The notes below the pieces were generated by a model. It ran no database searches and was not told the DNA's origin. It saw nothing but the letters and a program-made list of their open reading frames with translations. A program made the position numbers and the translations under genes. Source: a virus. Taken from it: a DNA stretch of 46,197 bases. Below are positions 24,563 through 31,632 of this stretch, one piece after another (the stretch's first letter is position 1; each line of letters begins with the position of its first letter). The DNA lies in the IMG/VR virus record IMGVR_UViG_3300025137_000066, positions 1 to 46,197 of that record, one strand, 5' to 3'.

Positions 24563-27262
24563 ATGGCAGAATCCAACAAAGCGACCAAACAAATAACGTA
24601 TATGGGAATACCGTATACGGTCGGCGCAGATGACACTTTGGAAGACTTGTTGAAAAAGTCTGGGTTCGAGGCTGCTCATGCTGAAAACATGAAGATACAA
24701 GCCCGTAAATTGATTGCGCCGTCACCAGAAGATCGTCTCAAGAAAAAAGAAGAGGATGAAAAATCTGGGTTTTTGACAGCTTTGTTAGCCGGTATGTCGA
24801 ACGATCAAGCATACCAACTGGCATGGTTAGCGCGACGTAGGTTTCCCGGTTTACTTGAAAGGGACGGCATTGATCCAGTCGAGTTTTACTTTGTCGATGA
24901 GGACGAGGACATCGCTTACGTTGACCCCAACACTGGCCGCGTCGTGAAAGAATTCAAAGAAGGGTTGTTGAGCGACTCTGAGAGAACCTACCTGAACCCG
25001 CTACCCCAGTACGATGTAATGGACACAGCAGGGATGGTCGGCCCTACGATGCAATTCATTGCAGAAGCTGGTCTCGGAACTGCTGGCATGACCGCTGGTG
25101 GATTTACTCTCGGTATACCCGGCGCTATTGCCGGTGGAGGCATAGGAACGGCAGCAGGTGGCGGTGCAGCGGGCGCGGGTAGATTAGGTATATCTGCCGC
25201 TTTTGATGGGCCTCCCCTCAACGTCGCCCAAGCCAAAGAAGATCTCATGTACGCCACTGGATTCGGAGCTTTTCCTTTTGGCTCATTCGGCGCAAAAGGT
25301 TTGGCTCAAACCCTCGGTAGTGTGAAGTCCAAATTTGTCGGAGACGAAGGTCTAACAGCACTTCAAACGATCATGCGAGAAGGTGGCAAAACAGCAGATG
25401 AAAAAATTGATTTTGCTCAAGACAGGTTTGGGGTCGTGCTCACTCGCGGCGAGGCAGAGGGAATCATTAATAACACAGCTCAGTTGCAAAGATATATGCA
25501 GATGCAGCCGGGTTCACAAAAACTATGGGACTTCTACCACAATCGAGCCTTACAGGTAGAAGAGGCTGCTGATGAGTTTTTTGACCAAGTCTTACGCGGA
25601 GATTTTCTCACAAAATTAAAACAAGGCCGTCTCAGTGGGAAAACTGGGTTTGAGTTTGAGGACGATTTAGCCGAGGCGTCCAACCGAGTTTTGAAAAAAC
25701 TAGCAGGGAAAAGACAGGAGCGAGCAAACCAAGTTTACAAAAATGCTTACGAACTTGAATTAGAAATTGATGTGAGTGACATAGCCCGACAACTACAGAT
25801 GGATCTGTCTGATCCAAATCTGAGGGGCAAGGCCCGTACCGTTAAGCAGGAACTTTTAGATTCTTTAACGGATTTTTCTGGCCTGTCAAAAAACCAACTG
25901 GTTACCAACCAAGGCACGTTGGCGTTGAAAGATAACACGCAGATGTTGCATAGCGCCCTCAAAAATGATTTTCGACCGCTGATTGAAGGCTTGACTAAAG
26001 ACGGTCAAAGATCGTTGAAAAGAGAGGTCAGCCAGATTCGAGAACAGATTTCTGAAAGGATGAAGGGGCTGAATCCCGAATATAAACGCGCAACAGAAAT
26101 TTACGATCCATCAAAAGGACATTTGCAAGCGTTGGAAGCAAGTATTGTGACCAACTTCGCTAAAGCGGCGAGCATAGGTGGCGAAACAGCGATACGCCTG
26201 ACCGACAAATTGTTTAGCGGAAAAGCCAAGCCGAAAGATATCCGTATGTTGCGTCGCTTGATTGAGACTGAAGATCCGCAAGTCTGGCAGAACATGAAAG
26301 GCAACTGGCTCCGCACACAGCTTGATGACGCCATCGGGACAACCACCAATCCGCTTGGCGCTACGAATACTTTTTTGCGTCGTATAGGTTTTTCTGGTCG
26401 CCCTCGCCAGAGCTTCAACGAATTTTTAAGAGACAATCCGCAGATCACCAAGCAGCAAGTAAAGTCTAGTGAGGCGTCTAAAATTTTTCGTGAGCAATCT
26501 GCTGAAAACTTAAAATTGCGCGGCAAGAAAGCGCAGGCACTGAAAGCCATTATGGATCCGCAGGAGCTGCAAAACTTTGTAGACCTAGTGGAGCTAATGC
26601 AAGCTACAAGCTTCATTGCAACCAAAAGCTCCTCACCAACACAGCCGTTCACTGTCATACAACGGGCCTTAGAAAAAGAAACTGCCGGTATGGGCCGAGT
26701 TGCTCAGAACGCCCTGCGAGCAGTGTTTGAAATACCACAGCGCCTGTTGGTTCGCGGGTTTGATGACATAGCCAGAGCTACGCTTACGTTCCAAAGGGAA
26801 GCTTACGAAGACCAATTGATTCAGGCTTTGATCGATCCCGCGTTTGCAAAAGAGCTTGCCGAGTCGATCAACAAGGTCAAGCCCTTGGTTTATTTCACCA
26901 CTCAAGCTGTAGCTAGAGGCGGTAAAGAGGTGTTTGAGAATCTTACAGAAGGTGATTTCGGCCCCGGCCCTACTGCCACCGGCATGGTGCGAGGATCAGA
27001 GGGTGAGCGAACTATTGAGCGTGCTCGTGAGGCTGCTCGTATTATGGATGAAGAAAATCAACCAAATCCGGTTGCTCCGCCTCAGTCCAACGTATCACCC
27101 ATCGATTTGGATATTTTTGAGCCACTCCCAGACACCCAGCCAGCGCCTGCAACGGGTAACCTTGATCTTGCGCTTTCTTCTGCGATAGTGCCGCTCGACA
27201 AGGACAGAGAGATTGCCATGCGGACTAGGGGTAACTTGGGCGGTATTGCTTCACTCGTCTAG
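24563..27262 (+). CDS. Large internal virion protein D (899 aa)
   Basis: Starts directly after the previous stop. Residues 150-215 hold a Gly/Ala hydrophobic stretch (TAGMTAGGFTLGIPGAIAGG and GIGTAAGGGAAGAGRLGISA) that resembles a membrane-inserting or glycine-zipper region. Residues 270-780 are long charged helices. The C-terminal tail is Pro/Asp-rich and carries SPIDLDIFEPLPD (845-857), a motif shared with the protein at 37572. Size and position at the end of the virion operon fit the largest ejection protein of short-tailed phages. Its 3' end overlaps a minus-strand gene by 12 bp. Confidence 0.7.
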   Translation: MAESNKATKQITYMGIPYTVGADDTLEDLLKKSGFEAAHAENMKIQARKLIAPSPEDRLKKKEEDEKSGFLTALLAGMSNDQAYQLAWLARRRFPGLLERDGIDPVEFYFVDEDEDIAYVDPNTGRVVKEFKEGLLSDSERTYLNPLPQYDVMDTAGMVGPTMQFIAEAGLGTAGMTAGGFTLGIPGAIAGGGIGTAAGGGAAGAGRLGISAAFDGPPLNVAQAKEDLMYATGFGAFPFGSFGAKGLAQTLGSVKSKFVGDEGLTALQTIMREGGKTADEKIDFAQDRFGVVLTRGEAEGIINNTAQLQRYMQMQPGSQKLWDFYHNRALQVEEAADEFFDQVLRGDFLTKLKQGRLSGKTGFEFEDDLAEASNRVLKKLAGKRQERANQVYKNAYELELEIDVSDIARQLQMDLSDPNLRGKARTVKQELLDSLTDFSGLSKNQLVTNQGTLALKDNTQMLHSALKNDFRPLIEGLTKDGQRSLKREVSQIREQISERMKGLNPEYKRATEIYDPSKGHLQALEASIVTNFAKAASIGGETAIRLTDKLFSGKAKPKDIRMLRRLIETEDPQVWQNMKGNWLRTQLDDAIGTTTNPLGATNTFLRRIGFSGRPRQSFNEFLRDNPQITKQQVKSSEASKIFREQSAENLKLRGKKAQALKAIMDPQELQNFVDLVELMQATSFIATKSSSPTQPFTVIQRALEKETAGMGRVAQNALRAVFEIPQRLLVRGFDDIARATLTFQREAYEDQLIQALIDPAFAKELAESINKVKPLVYFTTQAVARGGKEVFENLTEGDFGPGPTATGMVRGSEGERTIERAREAARIMDEENQPNPVAPPQSNVSPIDLDIFEPLPDTQPAPATGNLDLALSSAIVPLDKDREIAMRTRGNLGGIASLV

Positions 27263-27496
27263 CGGTTCAGGCTCTACCTCACGCGCAACGATCATAGCGC
27301 CCTCGACCTCATAGCCAAGGTCATAACCCATGAGTGCGCCACCATCGACCTCGATCATTAGGTTACGGCTCATTAGGCGCATAAGAGCCGCCTGCTGGTG
27401 CATGGTTAGTCGGCCAAACAACTCGATAACCTCTCTAGCCTCAAGCACTGGGCGGTAAGACTGAGGCACGGCTTTGGCCTTAAAAGGATTTCTCAA
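27251..27496 (-). CDS. Small protein coupled to the RHH regulator
   Basis: An 81 aa protein starting at TTG 27496, overlapping the stop of the preceding regulator gene (TTGA). It has a helical N-terminal half (REVIELFGRLTMHQQAALMRLMSRN) and a beta-rich acidic end. No family is recognised. The tight overlap with a DNA-binding protein gene suggests a two-gene unit, possibly a regulator with a modulator or a toxin-antitoxin-like pair (inference, not shown by sequence). A later ATG (residue 32) is possible but would leave the first helix out. Confidence 0.6.
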   Translation of the reverse strand: MRNPFKAKAVPQSYRPVLEAREVIELFGRLTMHQQAALMRLMSRNLMIEVDGGALMGYDLGYEVEGAMIVAREVEPEPLDE

Positions 27497-27666
27497 AGGT
27501 AATCCTTGTAAAACAACTCTTGGTGCTTGGCCTCAATCAAACGCTGTAACTGATGGATCAAAGAGCGACGCTCCTTGGCGCAGATTTCACGAAGCAGGTC
27601 GTAGGTGTCTTTGTCGATTGCCAACGACTTACGCTGACGCTCGACAGGCTCTTCTTCTGGTTGCAT
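27493..27666 (-). CDS. Ribbon-helix-helix (Arc/CopG-type) regulator
   Basis: A 57 aa protein read from ATG 27666 on the minus strand. After an acidic start, RKSLAIDKDTYDLLREICAK (residues 12-31) has the beta strand and first helix of an Arc/CopG/MetJ fold, then RRSLIHQLQRLIEAK (33-47) gives helix 2. Such proteins dimerise and bind operators through the paired strand. It is transcribed from a promoter that overlaps the one of the divergent oxygenase gene, so it may control both. Ribosome-binding site weak (GAGA). Confidence 0.78.
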   Translation of the reverse strand: MQPEEEPVERQRKSLAIDKDTYDLLREICAKERRSLIHQLQRLIEAKHQELFYKDYL

Positions 27667-27685
27667 AGCAATTCTCTGTCAAAGA

Positions 27686-27714
27686 TTGATGGATTTTACA
27701 AGATTGTGTAGAAT
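27686..27714 (+). promoter_or_regulatory. Promoter of the oxygenase gene (possible leaderless start)
   Basis: TTGATG (27686-27691), 17 bp, TAGAAT (27709-27714). The expected transcription start falls at the ATG at 27721 or next to it, and no Shine-Dalgarno site is seen upstream of it. The site overlaps the minus-strand promoter by 22 bp, and a perfect 10 bp palindrome ATTGTACAAT (27713-27722) spans the start codon. Confidence 0.55.
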
Positions 27715-27721
27715 TGTACAA
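27693..27721 (-). promoter_or_regulatory. Promoter of the RHH regulator operon
   Basis: On the minus strand: TTGTAC (27716-27721), 17 bp, TAAAAT (27693-27698), about 30 bases before the regulator ATG at 27666. The -35 box lies inside the palindrome ATTGTACAAT (27713-27722), a natural operator position for autoregulation. Confidence 0.6.
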
Positions 27722-28434
27722 TGTATGAAATAAAAAACTATATGCTGTCGATGCAGTCGCATTGGATGGTGAACCAGCCTTTGTACGAGGCTGTGCAAAA
27801 GACTGTGCCTGTTATTGCCGAGTTTAGGGCTAGGATGGGGGTCGATAAGATGCAGCCCACACCCGTCTCTCAGCTCTGTAAGAAGGTGTTTCCAGACGTT
27901 TACAAGGTGCCTTTGTTCAGGCGGCAGTTCTGCAAGATGCTGGTCGAAGAGATCGACAGCATGGTCAAAGAGATACCGTTTGAAACCAACGATGACGAGG
28001 ACGAGCTGAGGCAGATCCCTGAGATTGTTCTTCGAGAGCATGTGCCAGAGCTTTATCGAACCATGTGGTTTGTTGTGCAGAACGTGCTCAATCCAATCTT
28101 CTTGGCGCTTTACCAGCGCGACTGTGCAGACGTATCGAGCATCCAGATAGCCAACTACAACCTCAAAGAGAAGCAACAGGGCGCTTGGCACCACGACGAG
28201 AGTGCCGATATTAGTGTGGTGGTTCCGCTCAACACGGGCGACTACAAAGGCGGCGGCACAGAGTTTCACAACCACGGTACGCTTAGCCCACTGCCCAGCG
28301 GTCACGCACTGATCTTCCCAAGCTTCACCAACATGCACCGAGGGCTGGCCGTTGAGGGCGGCGACAGGTACTTATTGGTCTTCTGGCTCTACAACAAGAA
28401 ACGCCTTCTAGAAAACGCTGCAAATATCACATAA
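27721..28434 (+). CDS. 2OG-Fe(II) oxygenase (prolyl-4-hydroxylase type)
   Basis: A 237 aa enzyme that would use Fe(II), O2 and 2-oxoglutarate to hydroxylate a substrate. The double-stranded beta-helix core is in the C-terminal half: WHHDESAD gives the H157-x-D159 metal pair, H206 (NMHRG) is the distal ligand, and R216 (GDRYLLVFW), ten residues on, would bind 2-oxoglutarate. GGGTEF and the following segment (177-185) are typical of P4H-type enzymes. The N-terminal 120 residues are helical and could set substrate specificity. Targets could be protein, nucleic acid or a small molecule; sequence does not decide. It stands alone on its promoter, divergent from the RHH gene. Confidence 0.85.
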   Translation: MYEIKNYMLSMQSHWMVNQPLYEAVQKTVPVIAEFRARMGVDKMQPTPVSQLCKKVFPDVYKVPLFRRQFCKMLVEEIDSMVKEIPFETNDDEDELRQIPEIVLREHVPELYRTMWFVVQNVLNPIFLALYQRDCADVSSIQIANYNLKEKQQGAWHHDESADISVVVPLNTGDYKGGGTEFHNHGTLSPLPSGHALIFPSFTNMHRGLAVEGGDRYLLVFWLYNKKRLLENAANIT

Positions 28435-28448
28435 CTATTTACACTATT

Positions 28449-28490
28449 TTGCACAAATGTGTGTACAACGACACGGCATTATGAGATTAT
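28449..28490 (+). promoter_or_regulatory. Promoter region of the small-gene operon
   Basis: Contains TTGCAC (28449-28454), then TGTACA (28462-28467), 17 bp, GATTAT (28485-28490). The segment ACGACACGGCAT between boxes matches the spacer of other accessory promoters here. It is followed by a GGGAGG/CCTCCC stem-loop (28500-28516) and the leader ACTAACGGAGAAG before ATG 28531. Confidence 0.55.
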
Positions 28491-28530
28491 ATCTGTGTCG
28501 GGAGGATGACCCTCCCCACTAACGGAGAAG

Positions 28531-28725
28531 ATGATGAAGACATTCAAGAACTCACTGGTAACGCTGAATAAAAACTCTATAGGCGGATGGACGGTTCGGT
28601 GGCCCAGTGTCGAAAACCCCGGTCTATCTCATGAAAAACATTTCGACAAAGGCACTTGCGGGTATTCGTCATATTTATCTGCAAACCGTTTTGCAAAAGA
28701 CAGGCGGGATGAAGAGAAAAAGTAG
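28531..28725 (+). CDS. Small accessory protein, 64 aa
   Basis: Starts ATGATG behind CGGAGAAG. A basic protein with a GGWTVRWPSVENPG segment (18-31) and a Lys/Arg/Glu-rich C-terminus (KDRRDEEKK). No family recognised. It is the first of three genes with near-identical leader and start arrangement, suggesting gene-cassette origin. Likely early-expressed host-interaction gene (inference). Confidence 0.65.
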   Translation: MMKTFKNSLVTLNKNSIGGWTVRWPSVENPGLSHEKHFDKGTCGYSSYLSANRFAKDRRDEEKK

Positions 28726-28742
28726 CCTCCAACTGACGAGCT

Positions 28743-28799
28743 GGGCGGGTGGTTCCCGCCCCGAAACCGAAAGGTCTTGGAAAACCAATTAAGGAAAAG
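28743..28799 (+). other. Stem-loop and leader of the next small gene
   Basis: Perfect 7 bp stem GGGCGGG (28743-28749) and CCCGCCC (28755-28761), loop TGGTT, followed by CCGAAAGG, AACCAAT and the ribosome-binding site AAGGAAAAG. No T-run follows, so it is not a standard terminator. The block from 28752 aligns with the leader in front of the minus-strand HTH gene (31906-31954). Confidence 0.55.
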
Positions 28800-28958
28800 A
28801 TGATGAAAATTGATTACGCAATGAGCTGGGAATTCATCCACATGTGGTTGCGTTCGCACCCAGAGATTGGGGCGCTATGCCGCAATGGGGAAGCCGTGTT
28901 TTACGTTTACCCTGCTGGCGGCGAGTACCGCGAACTTAAAGCTTTTGAGACGCCATAA
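28800..28958 (+). CDS. Small accessory protein, 52 aa
   Basis: ATGATG start behind AAGGAAAAG. Composition is mixed, with a WEFIHMWLRSHPE helix (10-22) and a beta-hairpin-like end (AVFYVYPAGGEYRELK). A longer frame starts upstream but its start lacks a ribosome-binding site and crosses the stem-loop. Function unknown. Confidence 0.6.
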   Translation: MMKIDYAMSWEFIHMWLRSHPEIGALCRNGEAVFYVYPAGGEYRELKAFETP

Positions 28959-28975
28959 ATCCAACTGAGGAAAAG

Positions 28976-29185
28976 ATGATGAAGGTACGAGTAGATTTTA
29001 CCCTTGACGTTGATGCAGAAGTGATCCGCAAATTGATGCGCGACCACCACGAAACCAACGAAACGCTTAAAGAATTTTTAGTGTCTTTTTGTTCTCAAGG
29101 CTCGGCAATTATTCTCGATGAGCACGTCGAGTCTTCAATCAGCGAGATGCACTCAACTCGCGTTGTAAGAGAGCAGCTAAACTAA
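28976..29185 (+). CDS. Small accessory protein, 69 aa
   Basis: Starts ATGATG behind GAGGAAAAG, the same arrangement as the two genes upstream. N-terminal beta strand (KVRVDFTLDVDAEVIRKLM) and an acidic helical C-terminus. No family recognised. The third of a tandem set; its end converges on the minus-strand lipoprotein gene 11 bp away. Confidence 0.62.
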   Translation: MMKVRVDFTLDVDAEVIRKLMRDHHETNETLKEFLVSFCSQGSAIILDEHVESSISEMHSTRVVREQLN

Positions 29186-29196
29186 TTTTCAGCAAC

Positions 29197-29385
29197 CTAG
29201 TAAGCCGCACACTGGCAGATCAGGTGCGGCCCATACTGCCTGCATATCTTGATTTCTTTTCGAGGGTAACACTTAGTTTTCTCTGGCGAAAAGTATTCCC
29301 ACTGGCTTACGCCTGCCGTAGAACACGCAGTCATCAGAAGCACAACAAAAACAAAGAAGACCATAAATAATATTTTGTACTTCAT
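29197..29385 (-). CDS. Small predicted lipoprotein
   Basis: A 62 aa protein with a two-residue basic start (KYK), an 16-residue hydrophobic core (ILFMVFFVFVVLLMTA) and a lipobox MTAC with the modifiable C21. The mature 42 residues hold four more Cys (38, 48, 57 and 59), possibly disulfides in the periplasm. Candidate roles for small phage lipoproteins are superinfection exclusion or a spanin partner, but nothing decides. Coupled to the upstream gene by an ATGA overlap. Confidence 0.75.
   Translation of the reverse strand: MKYKILFMVFFVFVVLLMTACSTAGVSQWEYFSPEKTKCYPRKEIKICRQYGPHLICQCAAY
29204..29230. other. Hairpin at the convergent gene ends
   Basis: Perfect 7 bp arms GCCGCAC (29204-29210) and GTGCGGC (29224-29230), 13-base loop, inside the 3' end of the lipoprotein gene and just past the stop of the converging plus-strand gene. 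No T-run on either strand, so it is at best a weak or factor-dependent terminator. Confidence 0.35.
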
Positions 29386-29594
29386 TTCTTTCTCATGCGC
29401 TCAGCGTAATCTAAGAGCGGTTCACCGAACTTTTTCTCAAACCATTGCTCCCAAGTGACCCGTCGATGCGGCGGGTTGTTTGGGGTGGCATGGTGCCGAC
29501 GCTTCCAACACCACCGCGCAGCGTGATACATCTTCTGCTCAGCCCATTCTTTTTCTTGGGCCAGCTCTTCTTCAGTTAAGGTCGGTAAGGCCAA
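29382..29594 (-). CDS. Small protein downstream of the nuclease
   Basis: A 70 aa protein. I use TTG 29594 as start, overlapping the nuclease stop by 23 bp, because a longer frame runs antisense through the nuclease gene in unnatural composition. The product has an N-terminal helix (TEEELAQEKEWAEQK), a basic middle (WKRRHHATPNNPPHRR) and VTWEQWFEKKFGEPLLDYAER at the end (split as VTWEQWFEKKFGEP and LLDYAER), a pattern known from small phage proteins of unknown role. Ends in ATGA overlap with the lipoprotein. Confidence 0.62.
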   Translation of the reverse strand: MALPTLTEEELAQEKEWAEQKMYHAARWCWKRRHHATPNNPPHRRVTWEQWFEKKFGEPLLDYAERMRKK

Positions 29595-30345
29595 ACTCTT
29601 TGATCCCGTCTTGGTTGTAGGGCAGGTACAGGTCTTGCTCACGGCACTTGATGCCAACAGCCATCGCCTGCTCGTTCTGGGCGTCAGCATAAGCGATGGC
29701 TTCATCACTCAGCGTGTAGACGCCATATGGATAAGGGTGAGCCTTTTCCTGAGCCAAGAAGTAAAACTTCTCTGTGGGCAGTCCCACGGCCTTGCAGCCA
29801 GCCAGATAGTAAGCAGCCTGCTGATGATAGCGGAACGTGTTGATCGCGCTCCTGAAGCCACGAGGTGAGGCGTCACGACAGGTCTTAAAATCCCAAATGT
29901 CAGTGCCAGTGTGCCAGTCAAGTTTGCCCTTACACTGCTGACCATTCCAGATCCAGCACAGCGTCAGCTCAACACCGTGATCTGGCTGGGGAATGAACTC
30001 AGAAACAACCTCGCGCCTTTCCATGCAGATGTCGTACAGGTCTTGCTTGCAGGCCGTTTTATCACCCAGATCCTCAAGCCACTCAGCGTACTCCGCCTTG
30101 CCAACCTTGGTTCGCTTATCAACCGCTGGCTCTATGGCAAACTCGTCAAAGAACTTGTGGTGCTCTAAAAACACGGTGTGCTGCACCCTGCCTTCAAGCA
30201 GGGCTGGTGAGTTGTTAAAGGTTTGGTTCTTCCAAGTGAACGGACATTTGGCTATGGCGCTCAGATCGTGAGATCGCCACGCAGGTATCGAGTCATACGT
30301 TGGGTAATCCAGATCCTCGTAAATGCCTACTTTAAATTCCATCAC
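29572..30345 (-). CDS. RecE/RecB-like exonuclease (PD-(D/E)XK)
   Basis: A 257 aa nuclease. H56 (GRVQHTVFLE), E126, then GKLDWH with D143, DFK at D152/K154, and YHQQAAYY (173-180) follow the order of the RecB/lambda-exonuclease-like or RecE-type phage nuclease fold (H-E-D-DxK-Q). Acts on double-stranded DNA ends to make single-stranded tails for recombination. It is co-transcribed with the SSB-type protein, a logical partner. Coupled to the glycosyltransferase by an ATGA overlap. Confidence 0.87.
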   Translation of the reverse strand: MMEFKVGIYEDLDYPTYDSIPAWRSHDLSAIAKCPFTWKNQTFNNSPALLEGRVQHTVFLEHHKFFDEFAIEPAVDKRTKVGKAEYAEWLEDLGDKTACKQDLYDICMERREVVSEFIPQPDHGVELTLCWIWNGQQCKGKLDWHTGTDIWDFKTCRDASPRGFRSAINTFRYHQQAAYYLAGCKAVGLPTEKFYFLAQEKAHPYPYGVYTLSDEAIAYADAQNEQAMAVGIKCREQDLYLPYNQDGIKEFGLTDLN

Positions 30346-31220
30346 TTATCCTTAGCTTTTGGTTTTAAGACCATGCCGTACTCGTTGACGCCATGACATA
30401 CTTTTGAGTTTTTTCTAATCAGCTTGTTGTCTTTGAACGGTTTGTAATCGACGTGGTGATGCCATCGATTGAAGCGCCAAACGACGGACGCAACATCAGG
30501 GTGAAGGTCTGCAAGCATCTGGCTTTTTGGCTTAGTGCCTTCGCCCGAATAAAACTCTTTGGTGTTGCCACCAGACATTCTTTGAGTTGTTACTTTTCCA
30601 CACAAAAAAGCATTGAACTGCACCGTGCAGTAACCGTCCTTTAGGACTCGCAAACAGATGTCGGTATCCTCGTTATAACGCCCACGCCAACGATAAGGGA
30701 TGTCGTTTCTTATCAGCAGGCAACTGTAAATTCTAGTGTTCAAAACAAATGGCGGCACCGAGTCTGTTGATTTGCAAAACGAGTAATAGTTCAAACCACT
30801 GATTGCCACGTTCTCGTAGCGGTCAACAAAATCTTCAGCAGCCCTGAGCGTTGCCCCTGTCCGCACAGATACTTTTTGGTTTCGGTTTAGACGATGAAAG
30901 TCATCGAGGTTATCGTCCATCACCCAATGAGATGTATGGCCCTCAGCAACCGAGTGATCCCAAGCAAAGTTTCTAGCAGCGCCCGGTCCTTTTGATTTGC
31001 CATGTTCATCGTCGCATGTGTCGTAGTTGTCCAGATACTCTTGCGGTAGCACTAACAATCTTTCTCGGCCTACAGCGTCTGCATAGTTTTCAAGCTCATG
31101 AGCTTCAACAATAACCTTGAACGGCACACCCATACGAGTCAAAGCTTTGGCTGTTAGACCATTGTGCCACCGACCCTTGCTTACAATATATATTGGATGC
31201 TCAGGGTTCATCGCCATCAA
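30342..31220 (-). CDS. TET-associated-type glycosyltransferase (GT-A fold)
   Basis: A 292 aa protein opening PIYIVSKGRW (9-18), with AKALTRMGVPF (24-34), RNFAWDHSVAEGH (83-95), the metal/sugar-nucleotide DD motif MDDN (101-104), RYENVAISGLNYYSF (134-148), LNTRIYSCLLIRNDIPYRW (split LNTRIYSCLLI and RNDIPYRW, 160-178), RYNEDTDICLR (181-191) and RWHHHVDY (252-259). I recognise this set as the TAGT family described by Iyer and colleagues in phages with modified DNA. The likely role is transfer of a sugar to a hydroxylated base, protecting phage DNA, but the substrate is not shown here. Overlaps its small partner by 20 bp. Confidence 0.85.
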   Translation of the reverse strand: MMAMNPEHPIYIVSKGRWHNGLTAKALTRMGVPFKVIVEAHELENYADAVGRERLLVLPQEYLDNYDTCDDEHGKSKGPGAARNFAWDHSVAEGHTSHWVMDDNLDDFHRLNRNQKVSVRTGATLRAAEDFVDRYENVAISGLNYYSFCKSTDSVPPFVLNTRIYSCLLIRNDIPYRWRGRYNEDTDICLRVLKDGYCTVQFNAFLCGKVTTQRMSGGNTKEFYSGEGTKPKSQMLADLHPDVASVVWRFNRWHHHVDYKPFKDNKLIRKNSKVCHGVNEYGMVLKPKAKDK

Positions 31221-31461
31221 CCCAAGCCATCATGTTGTGCTCTGCACCCCAGTGAGACTTGAATGGAAACCAGATGCTTTTTGTTTTTGGCGTAAGCGTT
31301 TGGTTTATTAGCTTTGCAAACTCTTTCAGGTCTTGCTCTGTTTCAAACCGCATGTTGATGCAGGCGAATGGCTCTTGTTTGTCTTGAACAAACTCAGGCA
31401 TACCCTGCCAGTGTTCCACCCACCAAGAATCTGGTTCGCCAAAGAAGCTTTCTTGTTCCAT
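31201..31461 (-). CDS. Small conserved partner of the glycosyltransferase
   Basis: An 86 aa acidic/aromatic protein: FGEPDSWWVEHWQGMPEFVQ (7-26), FACINMRFETEQDLKEFAKL (32-51), then TPKTKSIWFPFKSHWG (57-72). I recall this pattern next to TAGT-like or other DNA-modification genes in phages. Shared 20 bp overlap with the glycosyltransferase start and 1 bp overlap with the upstream gene (TGATG) place it in the same unit. Likely a co-factor or adaptor, or a modified-base-related enzyme (inference). Confidence 0.75.
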   Translation of the reverse strand: MEQESFFGEPDSWWVEHWQGMPEFVQDKQEPFACINMRFETEQDLKEFAKLINQTLTPKTKSIWFPFKSHWGAEHNMMAWVDGDEP

Positions 31462-31631
31462 CAGTCCTCCGACGCCTCAACAATATCGACGCGGCGGAAG
31501 TCTTTACCGAAGTGTTTGCGCGATTCTTTAAGCGCCAACTCTTTGGCCTCGCTCAACGAGTCGGCCTCGATTTTAAAGTGCTTAACAGAAGTGATTAACA
31601 CCTCAAGGTCAAAGCTTTCTTTGAATTCCAC
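31461..31631 (-). CDS. Small protein, 56 aa
   Basis: A GTG-started protein (31631) with GGGAG five bases upstream. An N-terminal beta strand (FDLEVLITSVKHFKIEADS) and a charged helical second half (LSEAKELALKESRKHFGKDF) give a small alpha/beta layout. Overlaps the next gene by one base. No family recognised; membership of the same operon is clear from spacing. Confidence 0.72.
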   Translation of the reverse strand: MEFKESFDLEVLITSVKHFKIEADSLSEAKELALKESRKHFGKDFRRVDIVEASED

Positions 31632-31632
31632 T

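Noticed and set aside
27721-28434. Oxygenase as a TET/JBP enzyme
   Set aside because: The HxD and distal His spacing and the GGGTEF segment fit prolyl-hydroxylase types better; I cannot see TET/JBP-specific features.
28743-28761. Perfect stem-loop as an intrinsic terminator
   Set aside because: No T-run follows; it is better read as a leader element.
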